DNA of 64,000 nt from Nonomuraea cavernae (GCF_014646355.1 NZ_BMNH01000019.1:81321-145320); one strand, 5' to 3'; shown: positions 18,310 through 27,171, numbered from the stretch's first letter. Notes: a model not told the origin generated them from the letters alone. A program made the numbers and translations.

Positions 18310-19182
18310 ATGACCAGACGACTCCTTCTCGTCTCGCTCGCGGCGGGGACGCTCATGGCGCCCGCGCCGGCGTACTCCGCCGCGACCGAGCTCACCATCC
18401 GCGAGATCAACGTACGTCCCGCCGAACCGGTGGTCGGGGTGGGTGATTCCGTCCGCCTGCTGGTCGACGTGATCGTCAAGGGGGCGCGGGGCAAGGACGG
18501 GGTGACCATCAAGGTCGAACCCGGCCCGCCGCCCAAGCCGGCCCCCACCACCACGCCCGCCGCCGGCACCCCGGGGGCCACCGGCCAGCAGGCCGGCTGG
18601 GACCGGACCAGGCCGGAGGGACGGCCCGCCACCGTCGTACCCCAGACGGAGCGCAGGCCCGAGCCGCGGCCGATCCACGTGAACCCCGCCGCGGCGCGGC
18701 TGGCGGCCCCGGCCTCCGACCGCGGCGCGGAGGCCTGGGAGACCTGGCGGTTCCTGCCCGACAAGGGGCTCAACCGCTTCTACCCCGCGGGCACCTGGAC
18801 GGTGACGGCGACGGCCAAGGGCGCCGACGGGGCGACGGTGACGGAGTACGCCTCGTTCCAGTTGCGCAGGGACACGAGGCTGACGGGGGTCCGGGTCGCC
18901 AGGGCCCGCGGCTCGGAGTCGGTGCGTGTGAACGGCTCCCTCACCCGGGTCGGCCCGAAGGGGCTCGCCGACTACGCCCCGTTCACCGGCCAGGAGGTGG
19001 AGATCCTCCGGCGGCAGGGGACCACGGGCTCGTGGGAGCGGGCCGGTACGGCGACCACCGGCGAAAGGGGCGACTTCACCGGGACCGTGCAGGGGCGTAC
19101 CGGCGACTACTGGCAGGTCCGCTACCCGGGAACCGGACACTACGCCGCCGCGCTCTCCTCAGTGCACCAAATCCCCCAGTAA
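18310..19182 (+). CDS. Secreted protein with C-terminal Ig-like domain
   Basis: The 290-residue protein has a signal peptide (MTRRLLLVSLAAGTLMAPAP..., cleavage probably after AYSA). An N-terminal beta domain is followed by a Pro/Thr-rich linker (about 70-110) and a C-terminal beta-sandwich whose end (GERGDFTGTVQG...YWQVRYPG) resembles that of the next secreted protein. Such domains are common in actinobacterial exported proteins of unknown role. The ATG lies 7 nt after TACCGT (18297-18302), so the mRNA is probably leaderless. Confidence 0.8.
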   Translation: MTRRLLLVSLAAGTLMAPAPAYSAATELTIREINVRPAEPVVGVGDSVRLLVDVIVKGARGKDGVTIKVEPGPPPKPAPTTTPAAGTPGATGQQAGWDRTRPEGRPATVVPQTERRPEPRPIHVNPAAARLAAPASDRGAEAWETWRFLPDKGLNRFYPAGTWTVTATAKGADGATVTEYASFQLRRDTRLTGVRVARARGSESVRVNGSLTRVGPKGLADYAPFTGQEVEILRRQGTTGSWERAGTATTGERGDFTGTVQGRTGDYWQVRYPGTGHYAAALSSVHQIPQ

Positions 19183-19271
19183 ACGGCATAGCGCCCCGCC
19201 CGAGCGAAGCGTGACTGACCGGTCGTTGCGGAAACGTGATCGGCTTTACCAAAACTTTTCCTTACCCTTAC

Positions 19272-19290
19272 GCGTCAATGGCGTTGACGC
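19272..19290. promoter_or_regulatory. Inverted repeat upstream of a secreted-protein gene
   Basis: GCGTCAA and TTGACGC form a 7-bp inverted repeat with a 5-nt centre. The preceding 35 bases are unusually AT-rich for this genome. The repeat probably marks a promoter/operator region, but no well-spaced -10 was found. Confidence 0.35.
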
Positions 19291-19335
19291 GCATCGTCGC
19301 GGTGCGTGTCCGATACGGGGAAGGAAGTTGATCTC

Positions 19336-19815
19336 ATGATGCGACGACTCGCCGCCGGGCTGGCGGCCGCCGCCCTCGGCGTCACGGTGGCAGGGGTGGC
19401 CGCCTCGCCGGCGCTGGCCGATCCCGGCGCCGACGACGGTCACACCCAGCTCACCTTCGACGCGAGCCCTGAGCCCGCCTGGCGGGGCAAGCCGCTGACG
19501 CTCACCGGCAAGCTGTCGGTGCGCTGCGACGACGACTACATCGACGGCTTCGTGTCGGTGCACCACGCCGACTACTGCAGGGACTCCGAGGCGTGGCACC
19601 GCCTCGGCCGCAAGCGGATCGTGATCCTCTTCCAGCCGGCCCGCAGCGGCAGGTGGGAGTACGTCGAGACGGTCAGGACCAGCCACAAGGGCTACTTCCA
19701 CACCAAGGTCCCGGCCTACACCTCGGGCACGTGGCGCGCCGTCTTCGAGGGCGACCGCCGCCTCGAACCCGCCGGGGCCACCGACTGGGTCAAGGTCATC
19801 GGCCACCGCCGCTGA
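19336..19815 (+). CDS. Small secreted protein, Ig-like fold
   Basis: The 159-residue protein starts at the ATG after GGAAGGAAG and has a signal peptide (MMRRLAAGLAAAALG..., cleavage near ALA-DPG). The mature part has two cysteines (CDDDYIDGF and HHADYCRD) that could pair, and a C-terminal KGYFHTKVPAYTSGTWRAVFEGD segment like the final strands of the secreted protein encoded upstream. The two genes may be distant paralogues in tandem. Function is unknown. Confidence 0.8.
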   Translation: MMRRLAAGLAAAALGVTVAGVAASPALADPGADDGHTQLTFDASPEPAWRGKPLTLTGKLSVRCDDDYIDGFVSVHHADYCRDSEAWHRLGRKRIVILFQPARSGRWEYVETVRTSHKGYFHTKVPAYTSGTWRAVFEGDRRLEPAGATDWVKVIGHRR

Positions 19816-19831
19816 CCGCCTCGCCCGCCCG

Positions 19832-19857
19832 CGCCCGGCTCCCCTCGGGGCCGGGCG
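19832..19857 (+). terminator. Stem-loop terminator candidate
   Basis: CGCCCGGC and GCCGGGCG pair perfectly across a 10-nt loop, 16 nt after the stop of the secreted-protein gene. There is only a short TT tract, as is usual in GC-rich actinomycetes. Confidence 0.5.
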
Positions 19858-19940
19858 TTCCGCGTCTCCGGCGCACCATCCGCTCCGGCGGGCTGGGTCA
19901 CCGTCCCGGAGCGAAGACGCGCGGCCTGGGGCGAAATCAG

Positions 19941-19950
19941 TGTTCGAACA
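19941..19950. promoter_or_regulatory. Palindromic operator candidate
   Basis: TGTTCGAACA is a perfect 10-bp palindrome, 14 bp upstream of the -35 box of the aldehyde dehydrogenase gene. Its position suits an activator or repressor site; the regulator is unknown. Confidence 0.35.
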
Positions 19951-19964
19951 TGTGGAACCGCCCA

Positions 19965-19993
19965 TTGCTTGCGGCACGACCCGGACCTACAGT
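19965..19993 (+). promoter_or_regulatory. Sigma-70-type promoter of the aldehyde dehydrogenase
   Basis: TTGCTT (19965-19970) and TACAGT (19988-19993) are separated by 17 bp. This is the best-formed vegetative promoter in the window, and it leaves a short leader before GTG 20018. Confidence 0.55.
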
Positions 19994-20017
19994 CGTTCCC
20001 CTGTCCGCGAGCGGAAG

Positions 20018-21487
20018 GTGACAGCGGTGTTTCTCGATGCAGCGACGTGGGAGAACCGGATCTTCATCGGCGGGGCGTGGGCGCCCGGCTCCGGTGGTTC
20101 CATGGACGTCACCGAGCCGGCCACCGGCTCGGTCCTCGGCCACGTCGGCGTGGCCTCCGCCGACGACCTCGGCAGAGCGGCGGAGAGCGCGAGCGAGGCG
20201 CAGCGCGCATGGGCCGCCACTCCTCACCCGGAGCGCGCCGAGGTGCTGCGCCGGGCGGCCCGGCTGTGGCAGGAGCACGCCGAGGAGATCTCCTGGTGGA
20301 ACATCCGCGAGGTCGGCGCGGTCCCCGCGATGGCCGGGTTCGCCGTGCACGTCGCCGAGCAGGAGTGCCACGAGGCCGCAGCCCTGCCCAGCCGCCCCTA
20401 CGGCGAGCTGCTGCCGAGCGAGGAGCCGAGGCTGTCGATGGCCAGGCGGATGCCGGTCGGCGTCGTCGGCGTGATCTCGCCGTTCAACGTGCCCATCATC
20501 CTCGGCATCCGCTCGGTCGCCCCCGCGCTCGCCCTGGGCAACGCCGTCATCCTGAAGCCCGACCCGCGCACCGCGGTGACCGGCGGGGTCACCATCGCCC
20601 GGATCTTCGAGGAGGCCGGGCTGCCGCCGGGCGTGCTGCAGGTGCTGCCCGGCGGGGCCGACGTGGGCGAGGCCATGATCACGCACCCGCTCGTCCGGGT
20701 CATCTCCTTCACCGGCTCCACCGCGGCGGGCCGCAGGGTGGGCGAGCTGGCCGGCAAGCACCTCAAGCGGGCGCACCTGGAGCTGGGCGGCAACTCGGCG
20801 CTGCTCATCCTCGACGACGCCGACGTCGACGCGGCGGCGAGCCTGTCCGCGTTCGGCGCCTTCTTCCACCAGGGCCAGATCTGCATGACGACCGGGCGGC
20901 ACCTGGTGCACGAGAGCGTCCACGACGACTTCGTCGAACGGCTCGCCGCCAAGGCCGCCGCCCTGCCGGTGGGTGACCCGGCCCGCGCCGAGGTCGCGCT
21001 CGGCCCGCTGATCGACGCCGGCCAGCGCGACAAGGTGCACCGGCTGGTCACCGCCAGCGTCGACGCCGGCGCCAAGCTCGCCGCGGGCGGCGACTTCGAC
21101 GGGCTCTGCTACGCCGCGACCGTGCTGACCGAGGTGACCCCGTCGACGCCGGCCTTCTCCCAGGAGATCTTCGGGCCGGTCGCCCCGGTCGCGCGCTTCT
21201 CCACCGTGGAGGAGGCCGTGCGGCTGGCCACCGCCGGCGAGTACGGACTCTCGCTCGGCATCGTCACCCGCGACGTGATGAAGGGCCTGGCCGTGGCCGA
21301 CCGCGTCCCGACCGGCATCGTGCACATCAACGACCAGACCGTCAGCGACGAGGCCAACAGCCCGTTCGGCGGCATCGGAGCGTCCGGCACCGGCTCGCGG
21401 TTCGGCGGCCCGGCGGCCAACGTCGAGGCGTTCACCGAGACCCGGTGGGTCACCATGCGCGCCGAGCCCCCGGCCTACCCCTTCTAG
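20018..21487 (+). CDS. Benzaldehyde/vanillin-type aldehyde dehydrogenase
   Basis: The 489-residue NAD(P)-dependent enzyme oxidises aldehydes to acids. The general base is Glu255 (HLELGGNS) and the nucleophile is Cys289 (QGQICMTTGRHLV). The QICMTTGR context and the C-terminal HINDQTVSDEANSPFGGIGASGTGSRFGG are characteristic of aromatic aldehyde dehydrogenases such as benzaldehyde and vanillin dehydrogenases, so aromatic substrates are likely but unproven. The GTG at 20018 follows GCGGAAG; a GTG at 20027 is an alternative. It has its own promoter and palindrome upstream. Confidence 0.9.
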   Translation: MTAVFLDAATWENRIFIGGAWAPGSGGSMDVTEPATGSVLGHVGVASADDLGRAAESASEAQRAWAATPHPERAEVLRRAARLWQEHAEEISWWNIREVGAVPAMAGFAVHVAEQECHEAAALPSRPYGELLPSEEPRLSMARRMPVGVVGVISPFNVPIILGIRSVAPALALGNAVILKPDPRTAVTGGVTIARIFEEAGLPPGVLQVLPGGADVGEAMITHPLVRVISFTGSTAAGRRVGELAGKHLKRAHLELGGNSALLILDDADVDAAASLSAFGAFFHQGQICMTTGRHLVHESVHDDFVERLAAKAAALPVGDPARAEVALGPLIDAGQRDKVHRLVTASVDAGAKLAAGGDFDGLCYAATVLTEVTPSTPAFSQEIFGPVAPVARFSTVEEAVRLATAGEYGLSLGIVTRDVMKGLAVADRVPTGIVHINDQTVSDEANSPFGGIGASGTGSRFGGPAANVEAFTETRWVTMRAEPPAYPF

Positions 21488-21622
21488 CACCCCCTACCCG
21501 AGAGCCAGAGGACGGCATGGCCCCGCCGGGTCATGACGTCCGAGGCGCGCGCGTCCTAGCCTTCGGCCCAGATCGATCTCGGCGGCGGCGTTTCTCGGGC
21601 ACAGTGGAAGCCGGAGCGATCT

Positions 21623-22209
21623 ATGGCGCACCACATGTCGGTGATCGCGATCCAGGCCGAGGCCGCCCCTACCGCGTGCGGCACCCGCCCGAGGAGCTGG
21701 CGCGGAGTTTCGCCACCATCCGGGCCGGCGCGTTGGAGGCGCTCACCGAGCTGCACCGGATCCTCGGCCTGCTCAGGAACGACGCGGGCGGGGCCGACCC
21801 CGCGCCGCAGCCCACACTGGACGACCTGGAAGGGCTGGTGGCCGGGGTGCGGGAGGCCGGTCTGGAGGTGACCCTGGTGACGGAGCCGGACCAGGGCGGG
21901 CCGGTCCCGCCGGGCGTGCAGCTGTCGGCGTACCGGATCGTGCAGGAGGCGCTGAGCAACGTGCTGCGGCACGCCCCCGGCGCGGCCGCCCGGGTGGAGA
22001 TCCGTCACATGGCGCGCTGCCTCGACCTGCGGGTGGCGAACGGCCCCGCCGCGGCGTCCGCGCCGGAGCGCGCGGGCTCGGGACACGGCGTGGTCGGCAT
22101 GCGCGAGCGGGCCGCGATGCTCGGCGGCGAGCTCGGGGCGGGTCCCGGGCCGGACGGCGGCTACACCGTGACGGCCCGGTTGCCCTTCGGGAAAGGCGCC
22201 GCCACGTGA
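21623..22209 (+). pseudogene. Remnant of a NarL-type sensor histidine kinase
   Basis: Reading starts abruptly at AHHMSVIAIQAEAAP, the sequence just after the phosphoacceptor His in HisKA_3 kinases. The His and the whole membrane sensor are missing. The frame is then lost: one base is absent from a C-run at 21666-21669, so the next part (PYRVRHPPEELARSF...) continues in another frame. The rest is well kept, with the N-box (QEALSNVLRHAPGA) and G-box (GHGVVGMRERAAMLGG) of the ATPase domain. Bases 21488-21622 show no recognisable coding. The stop overlaps the response-regulator start (GTGA). A sequencing error could explain the frameshift but not the missing N-terminus. Confidence 0.75.
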
Positions 22210-22706
22210 TCCGGGTGGTGATCGCCGACGACCAGGCGATGGTCCGCGAGGGTCTGTCCGTCCTGCTCAACGCCCAGCCGGACATCGAGGTGGTGGGTGA
22301 GGCCGCGAACGGGCGCGAGGCCGTCGACCGGGTCTCCGAGCTGAGCCCCGATGTCGTGCTCATGGAGGTGCGCATGCCGGTGCTGGGCGGGCTGGACGCC
22401 ATCCCGCTGGTGGTCCCCGCCACGAGGGTGCTGGTGCTCACCACGTTCGACCAGGACGAGTACGTCTACGCGGCGCTGCGGGCCGGAGCCAGCGGATTCC
22501 TGCTGAAGAGCGCCTCCGCGCGCGAGCTGGGCGACGCCGTCCGCGTCGTGGCCGGGGGAGATGCCCTGCTCGCGCCCTCCGTCATGCGCCGCCTCATCAC
22601 GGCCTTCGCCCGTCAGGCCCCGCCGCGGGCCCGTGGGATCCGGCTCGACGAGCTCACCGAACGGGAGAACGAGATCCTCGCGCTACTCACGCCTGCCGGT
22701 CCCTGA
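22206..22706 (+). pseudogene. Truncated NarL/LuxR-type response regulator
   Basis: The receiver domain is nearly complete (Asp8-Asp9, Thr80, Lys101), but the phosphoacceptor Asp is replaced by Glu54 in VVLMEVRMP. The LuxR-type HTH is cut off after its first helix (LTERENEILALL), and the frame ends in TPAGP at a stop that lies inside the 3' end of the convergent antiporter gene. The DNA-binding part is therefore absent. Together with the broken kinase just upstream this is a decaying two-component system. A short receiver-only protein may still be made. Confidence 0.75.
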
Positions 22707-23928
22707 GCCGGTCGAGGCGGGCCATCACCGGGGTCGCGGTGACGCCGTGCAGCACGATGGAGGCGATCACGGTGAAGGCCACGACCGCCCACAGCTCCTC
22801 CGCCGGGACCCCGAAGTCGGCGTGGCCGAGCGCGTACGCCAGGTAGTAGAGCGAGCCGATGCCCCGGATGCCGAAGAACGAGGTCGCGACCCGTTCCATC
22901 GGCGAGGCACGGCCCCGCCACTGCGACAGCCAGGCCGCCAGGGGACGGATCACCAGCAGGAGCGATATCCCGGCCACGGCCCCCTGCCAGGTGAGCGCGG
23001 CGAGCCCGCCCAAGGCCACGAAGCCGCCGAGCAGGAGCAGCAGCCAGGCGGTCAGCAACCGTTCGATCTGCTCGACGAAGCCGTGCAGGACGTTGTTGTA
23101 GCCGTGGCCCCGCTCCAGGCCCCGGATGGCGCACGCGGTGACGAAGACGGCGACGAAGCCGTATCCGTGCACCATCTCGGTCAGGCCGTAGGCCAGGAAG
23201 GTGGCGGCCAGCGCGACGAAGCCGTCGCGGTGCTCGGCCAGGCGCAGGTCGCGCGTCGGGGCGTGGAAGAACAACCGGCCCAGGAGCCGGCCGATGAGCA
23301 GCCCGGCCAGCACCCCGGCCCCGGTCCGGTAGAGCACGTCGACCAGCGCCCACTCACCGAGCCAGCCCGCTCCGCCCACGCTCGCCAGGGCGATGGCGGC
23401 GTACACGAAGGGGAAGGCCGCGCCGTCGTTGAGACCCGCCTCGGAGGTCAGCGCGAAGCGGACCTCGTCGTCGGCGTTCTCGGCGTCGACGGGCTCGCCC
23501 ACCTGCACGTCGGAGGCGAGCACCGGATCGGTCGGCGCCAGCACCGCGCCGAGCAGGAGCGCCGCCGCGAGCGGCCAGCCCAGTAGCCCGGTGGCGACGC
23601 CCGCGACGCCGGCCACGGTCAGCGGCATCGTCCAGCCGAGCAACCGCCAGGTCGACGACCAGCCGCGCAGGCTCACCCTGCGGTTGAGCGCCAGGCCCGC
23701 GCCCATCAGGGAGACGACGACGCAGATCTCCGTGATGTGTTCCAGCGCGGCTCGGTGGGTCACCGGGTCGGGGTCGGGCAGCCCGGTCGGCAGCAGGAAC
23801 ACCAGTACGCCGCCGAGCAGGCAGGCGAGCGGCAGCGAGAACGGACGGCGGACGAGGACGCCGGGCAGCGCGGCGGCGAGCAGCGCACCGGCGCCCGCGA
23901 CGACGTAGACGAGTTCAGCGGAAGGCAT
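22687..23928 (-). CDS. CPA1-type Na+/H+ antiporter
   Basis: The 413-residue protein has about 12 membrane helices. Key motifs of cation:proton antiporters are visible: GAVLAPTDPVLASDVQVG (helix 5 region with the APTDP motif), RFALTSEAGLNDGAAFPFVY (the EAGxND motif of CPA1) and FGIRGIGSLYYLAYALGHA. It should exchange Na+ or K+ for H+ across the membrane. The ATG at 23928 gives the usual short N-terminus; GGCAGGAAT lies upstream. Its 3' end overlaps the truncated response regulator by 20 bp. Confidence 0.92.
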   Translation of the reverse strand: MPSAELVYVVAGAGALLAAALPGVLVRRPFSLPLACLLGGVLVFLLPTGLPDPDPVTHRAALEHITEICVVVSLMGAGLALNRRVSLRGWSSTWRLLGWTMPLTVAGVAGVATGLLGWPLAAALLLGAVLAPTDPVLASDVQVGEPVDAENADDEVRFALTSEAGLNDGAAFPFVYAAIALASVGGAGWLGEWALVDVLYRTGAGVLAGLLIGRLLGRLFFHAPTRDLRLAEHRDGFVALAATFLAYGLTEMVHGYGFVAVFVTACAIRGLERGHGYNNVLHGFVEQIERLLTAWLLLLLGGFVALGGLAALTWQGAVAGISLLLVIRPLAAWLSQWRGRASPMERVATSFFGIRGIGSLYYLAYALGHADFGVPAEELWAVVAFTVIASIVLHGVTATPVMARLDRLRDRQA

Positions 23929-23970
23929 CGCGGCATTCCTGCCCCGCTGATCATCATGCATCCCCGTCTA

Positions 23971-24034
23971 GCACGACAGATCACGACAGATCACGACGAA
24001 TCGCGACTGACAACGACAGATCACGTCAGATAAC
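23971..24034. repeat. Period-10 tandem repeat, about six decamers
   Basis: Near-copies of (T)CACGACAGA/ACGACAGATC follow each other with a 10-nt period between the antiporter gene and the next transporter, and run into the 3' end of the latter (its stop codon is at 24021-24023). The sequence differs from the decamers at 2101-2229 but has the same period. Confidence 0.8.
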
Positions 24035-25310
24035 GCAGCCACAGATAGGGGGCCACCAGGGCGACCGTGACCGCGGTGACGACCAGCCCGTACCTGGTGA
24101 ACTGCCAGAAGCTGATCGGGACGCGGTTGCGGGCGGCGATGCCGACCACGACCACGTTGGCGGCGGCGCCCACCGCCGTGGCGTTGCCGCCCAGGTCGGC
24201 GCCGAAGGCCAGGGCCCACCACAGCACCCGCGCCTGCTCGCCACCGCCCGCCTCGACCAGCCTTTCCACGATCGGGCTCATCGTGGCCACGTAGGGGATG
24301 TTGTCCACGATGGCCGACAGCACGGCCGAGACGCCGAGCAGGCCCATCGCGGTCAGTTCGGGCCGCCCCTCGGTGGCGGACACCGCGGCCCGCGCGACCT
24401 GCTCGATGACGCCGGTCTCCACCAGCGAGCCGACCATGACGAACAGCCCGGCGAAGAACACCAGGGTCGGCCACTCGACCTCGCGGATGGCGTCCTCGGT
24501 GGTCACCTTGGTGGCCGCGACCAGGATGCCCGCGCCGAGCAGCGCCACCACCGACGGCTCGTAGTGCAGCACCGGGTGCAGCACGAACGCCGCCATCACC
24601 ACCGTCAGCACGGCCAGGCTCTGCCACAGCAGCCGGTGATCGGCGATCGCCTCCCGCTCGTCCAGCGTCATGATCGCCGCCGCCCGTCCGGGGTCGTAGC
24701 GGAACGCCTTACGGAACAGCACCCGGCACAGACCGGCGAACACCACCATGAGCACGACGACCATCGGCGCCATGTGCGCGAGGAAGTCGTTGAAGGTCAG
24801 CCCGCCGCGGCTGGCGATGATGATGTTGGGCGGGTCGCCGATCAGGGTGGCGGCACCGCCGATGTTGGAGGCCATCGCCTCGGCGATGAGGAAGGGCGCG
24901 ACCGGCAGCGCGAGCCGGTCGCAGACCAGGAACGTCACCGGCGCGATCAGCAGCACCGTGGTGACGTTGTCGAGCAGCGCCGAGGCCGACCCCGTGATCA
25001 CCACGAGCAGCACCATCAGCCGGTACGGCCGGCCGCGGGCGCGCTTGGCGGCCCAGATGGCGAGGTACTCGAAGACGCCGGTCTGCTTCAGCACGCCGAC
25101 GATGACCATCATGCCGAGCAGCAGGAAGATGACGTTCCAGTCGATGCCGGTGTGCTCGGAGAAGAACGCCGCCCCCGCGTCGCTGGCGTGGACCAGCAGC
25201 ATGATCCCGGCCCCGCCGAGCGCCGCCGCCACCCGGTGCACCTTCTCGGTGGCGATCAGCGCGTACGAGGCCAGGAAGACCGCCACGCTGAGCCAGGCGA
25301 GTCCGCTCAT
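24021..25310 (-). CDS. ArsB/NhaD/SLC13-superfamily ion transporter
   Basis: The 429-residue protein has about 11-12 membrane helices in two inverted halves. The family re-entrant motifs are present: SASALLDNVTTVLLIAPVTFL and GGAATLIGDPPNIIIASRGGLTF in half 1, SAIVDNIPYVATMSPIVE and GADLGGNATAVGAAANVVVVGIA in half 2. NhaD-like Na+/H+ exchange or arsenite/anion efflux are both possible. Its ATG overlaps the stop of the upstream P-loop gene (ATGA), so the two are translationally coupled. Confidence 0.9.
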   Translation of the reverse strand: MSGLAWLSVAVFLASYALIATEKVHRVAAALGGAGIMLLVHASDAGAAFFSEHTGIDWNVIFLLLGMMVIVGVLKQTGVFEYLAIWAAKRARGRPYRLMVLLVVITGSASALLDNVTTVLLIAPVTFLVCDRLALPVAPFLIAEAMASNIGGAATLIGDPPNIIIASRGGLTFNDFLAHMAPMVVVLMVVFAGLCRVLFRKAFRYDPGRAAAIMTLDEREAIADHRLLWQSLAVLTVVMAAFVLHPVLHYEPSVVALLGAGILVAATKVTTEDAIREVEWPTLVFFAGLFVMVGSLVETGVIEQVARAAVSATEGRPELTAMGLLGVSAVLSAIVDNIPYVATMSPIVERLVEAGGGEQARVLWWALAFGADLGGNATAVGAAANVVVVGIAARNRVPISFWQFTRYGLVVTAVTVALVAPYLWLRYLT

Positions 25311-25927
25311 CGCGGGGGCCCGGCGGGCGGGCCGTCGAAACGGATGTCCTCCAGGAGGTCGGCACCCGCGCGGTCGAGCACGATCGCGCCCGCGGCCGGC
25401 TCCGCCGTCCCGGCGCGGGCCCGCGCGAGCAGCGCGCTCCAGTGCCGGCGGTGCCAGGCGAAGGTGCGCTCGCTGACGACCCGGTTCCTGGCCCGCTGAC
25501 CGGCCCGCGCGGCCTCCGGTGAGGCGTCCAGGAGCAGCAGGTGGAAGGCCGCCCCGGAGCGGCGGGCCAGCCAGGCGAAGATCCGCAGCACCCCGGGAGC
25601 GCAGCCGCGGTTGTGCGCGATCACTGCGCGGCCGGTGGCGAGGGCCCGATGGACGCGCCACAGGTGGGTGGCGAACACGACGCCGGTGCGCGCCGGCTTG
25701 GGCGCCCACCCGAGCCGCCCGGCCCACCACAGCCGCGACTGGTAGGAGTCGATCACCGTGACCGGACCGGCCGCCACCGGCCGCCTCTCGCCGCCGTCGA
25801 GCGCGTACAGGCGGCGGAGCAGGGTGGTCTTGCCGGCGCCGGGCAGGCCGGTGAGGATCACCAGCGAACCCGCCGGGAAGCGTAACGTCGGGGCCGCCTC
25901 TCGGGCGGCCGGCACCGAGCCCGTCAA
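25307..25927 (-). CDS. P-loop kinase-like ATPase
   Basis: The 206-residue protein has a Walker A GLPGAGKTTLLRRL (27-40) and reads like a zeta-toxin or small-molecule kinase: after VTVIDSYQSRL comes a lid-like region (LATGRAVIAHNRGCAPGVLRIFAWLARRSG) and a later HLLLLDASPEAARAGQRARNR. The substrate is unknown. It overlaps the start of the transporter gene by four bases, which suggests a shared job, perhaps regulation or modification linked to ion stress. Confidence 0.75.
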   Translation of the reverse strand: MTGSVPAAREAAPTLRFPAGSLVILTGLPGAGKTTLLRRLYALDGGERRPVAAGPVTVIDSYQSRLWWAGRLGWAPKPARTGVVFATHLWRVHRALATGRAVIAHNRGCAPGVLRIFAWLARRSGAAFHLLLLDASPEAARAGQRARNRVVSERTFAWHRRHWSALLARARAGTAEPAAGAIVLDRAGADLLEDIRFDGPPAGPPR

Positions 25928-26064
25928 AGATCCTCATCCTCGGGGCACCTGGACGACGGGCAGTATAGGGCAAATCCGCATACCCTCGCCGGAGGTCTGC
26001 CAAGGTGACCACGCCCGGCCCGCCAGCCGCGGGCTACGCCAGCCGGTCGCCTCGCCCCGGCCGC

Positions 26065-27159
26065 TCAGCCGGCGCGGCGGGCGACCACCGCCCGGCCCAT
26101 CGCCGGGTCGTCGCAGAACGCGCCGTCGACGCCCAGGTCGAGGAGCCTGCCGAGCCAGCCCGCCACGTCGCCCGTGGCGCGCGCGTAGACCGGGCTGGCC
26201 GGATCGCCCAGCCGGTGGTCGGCCGGCAGCTGGGAGTTCTCGTTGCGCACGGTCCAGACGTGCACGTCCAGCCGCCGCCGGTGCGCGTCGGCCACCAGCG
26301 AGGTCGGCGTCCCGAGCCGCCCGTCGGCGCGCACCGGCACCACCCGCCGCGTGTCCACCCCGATCCCGTCGGCGTAGCGGGCCACCTCGCGCAGGCCCGC
26401 CGGCGTGACCATGTCGTCGTAGGTGCGCGGGTCGCCCGCGGCCGTCCAGTCGTACGGCGCCCCACCCCAGGTGATCAGCTGGATCAGCGGCAGCTTCGTC
26501 CTGCCGCGCAGCTCACGCAGGTTGCCCGTCTCGAACGACTGGATGAACACCTCGCGCATCCGGGTGACGCCGAGCACGTCGAGCAGCGGCTCCTCCAGCG
26601 ACAGGCCGATCGAGTCGAAGTAGGACGGGTGCTTGGTCTCGGGGTAGACGCCCACGCCGTGGCGCTGCGCGAGCCGCACGACCTCCTCGAACGTGGGGAT
26701 CTCGGCCAGCCCGTCGAAGGCCGTGTTGTCCGGGCGCAGCTCCGGCACCCGCTCGCGGGCGCGCAGCGTCTTGAGCTCGGCCAGGGTGAAGTCCTCGGTG
26801 AACCACCCGGTGACGGGCCGGCCGTCGATCGTCTTGGTGGTGCGCCGACCGGCGAACTCCGCCCGCGCGGCGACGTCGGTGGTGCCGGAGATCTCGTTCT
26901 CGTGCCGGGCCACCAGCACGTGATCCTTGGTCGAGACCAGGTCGGGCTCGATGTAGTCGGCGCCCATCGCGATGGCGGCCTCGTACGACAGCAGCGTGTG
27001 CTCGGGGCGGTGCGCGCTCGCGCCGCGGTGCCCGATCACGAGGGGGGCCTCGCCGCGGCGCTCGGCGGCGGCGGGAGTGGTGGACTGGATCAGCACAACG
27101 GCGACCGTACCGCCGGTGAGCACGGCCAGCGCGCCCGCGAGTAATCTCCGCATTCTCAT
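26065..27159 (-). CDS. Secreted glycerophosphodiester phosphodiesterase
   Basis: The 364-residue GlpQ-type enzyme cleaves glycerophosphodiesters to glycerol-3-phosphate and alcohol. It has a signal peptide (MRMRRLLAGALAVLTGGTVAVVLIQ, cleavage near PAAA). The catalytic GHRGASAHRPEHT (43-55) and IEPDLVSTKDHVLVARHE segments and the later YPETKHPSYF segment are present, with a substrate-side GMA insert typical of periplasmic GlpQ. The ATG at 27159 lies 6 nt from a TACCGT -10 box (27166-27171, complement), so the mRNA is probably leaderless. Confidence 0.93.
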   Translation of the reverse strand: MRMRRLLAGALAVLTGGTVAVVLIQSTTPAAAERRGEAPLVIGHRGASAHRPEHTLLSYEAAIAMGADYIEPDLVSTKDHVLVARHENEISGTTDVAARAEFAGRRTTKTIDGRPVTGWFTEDFTLAELKTLRARERVPELRPDNTAFDGLAEIPTFEEVVRLAQRHGVGVYPETKHPSYFDSIGLSLEEPLLDVLGVTRMREVFIQSFETGNLRELRGRTKLPLIQLITWGGAPYDWTAAGDPRTYDDMVTPAGLREVARYADGIGVDTRRVVPVRADGRLGTPTSLVADAHRRRLDVHVWTVRNENSQLPADHRLGDPASPVYARATGDVAGWLGRLLDLGVDGAFCDDPAMGRAVVARRAG

Positions 27160-27165
27160 GGGCGT

Positions 27166-27171
27166 ACGGTA
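27166..27171 (-). promoter_or_regulatory. -10 box of a leaderless phosphodiesterase mRNA
   Basis: TACCGT on the minus strand puts the transcription start on the A of ATG 27159. Confidence 0.45.

Noticed and set aside
19935..19965. LexA/SOS box at the aldehyde dehydrogenase promoter
   Set aside because: TGTTCGAACA is a palindrome, but the second half needed for the TCGAAC-n4-GTTCGA type is missing.
23971..24034. CRISPR array
   Set aside because: The units are 10 bp without spacers, so it is a simple tandem repeat.
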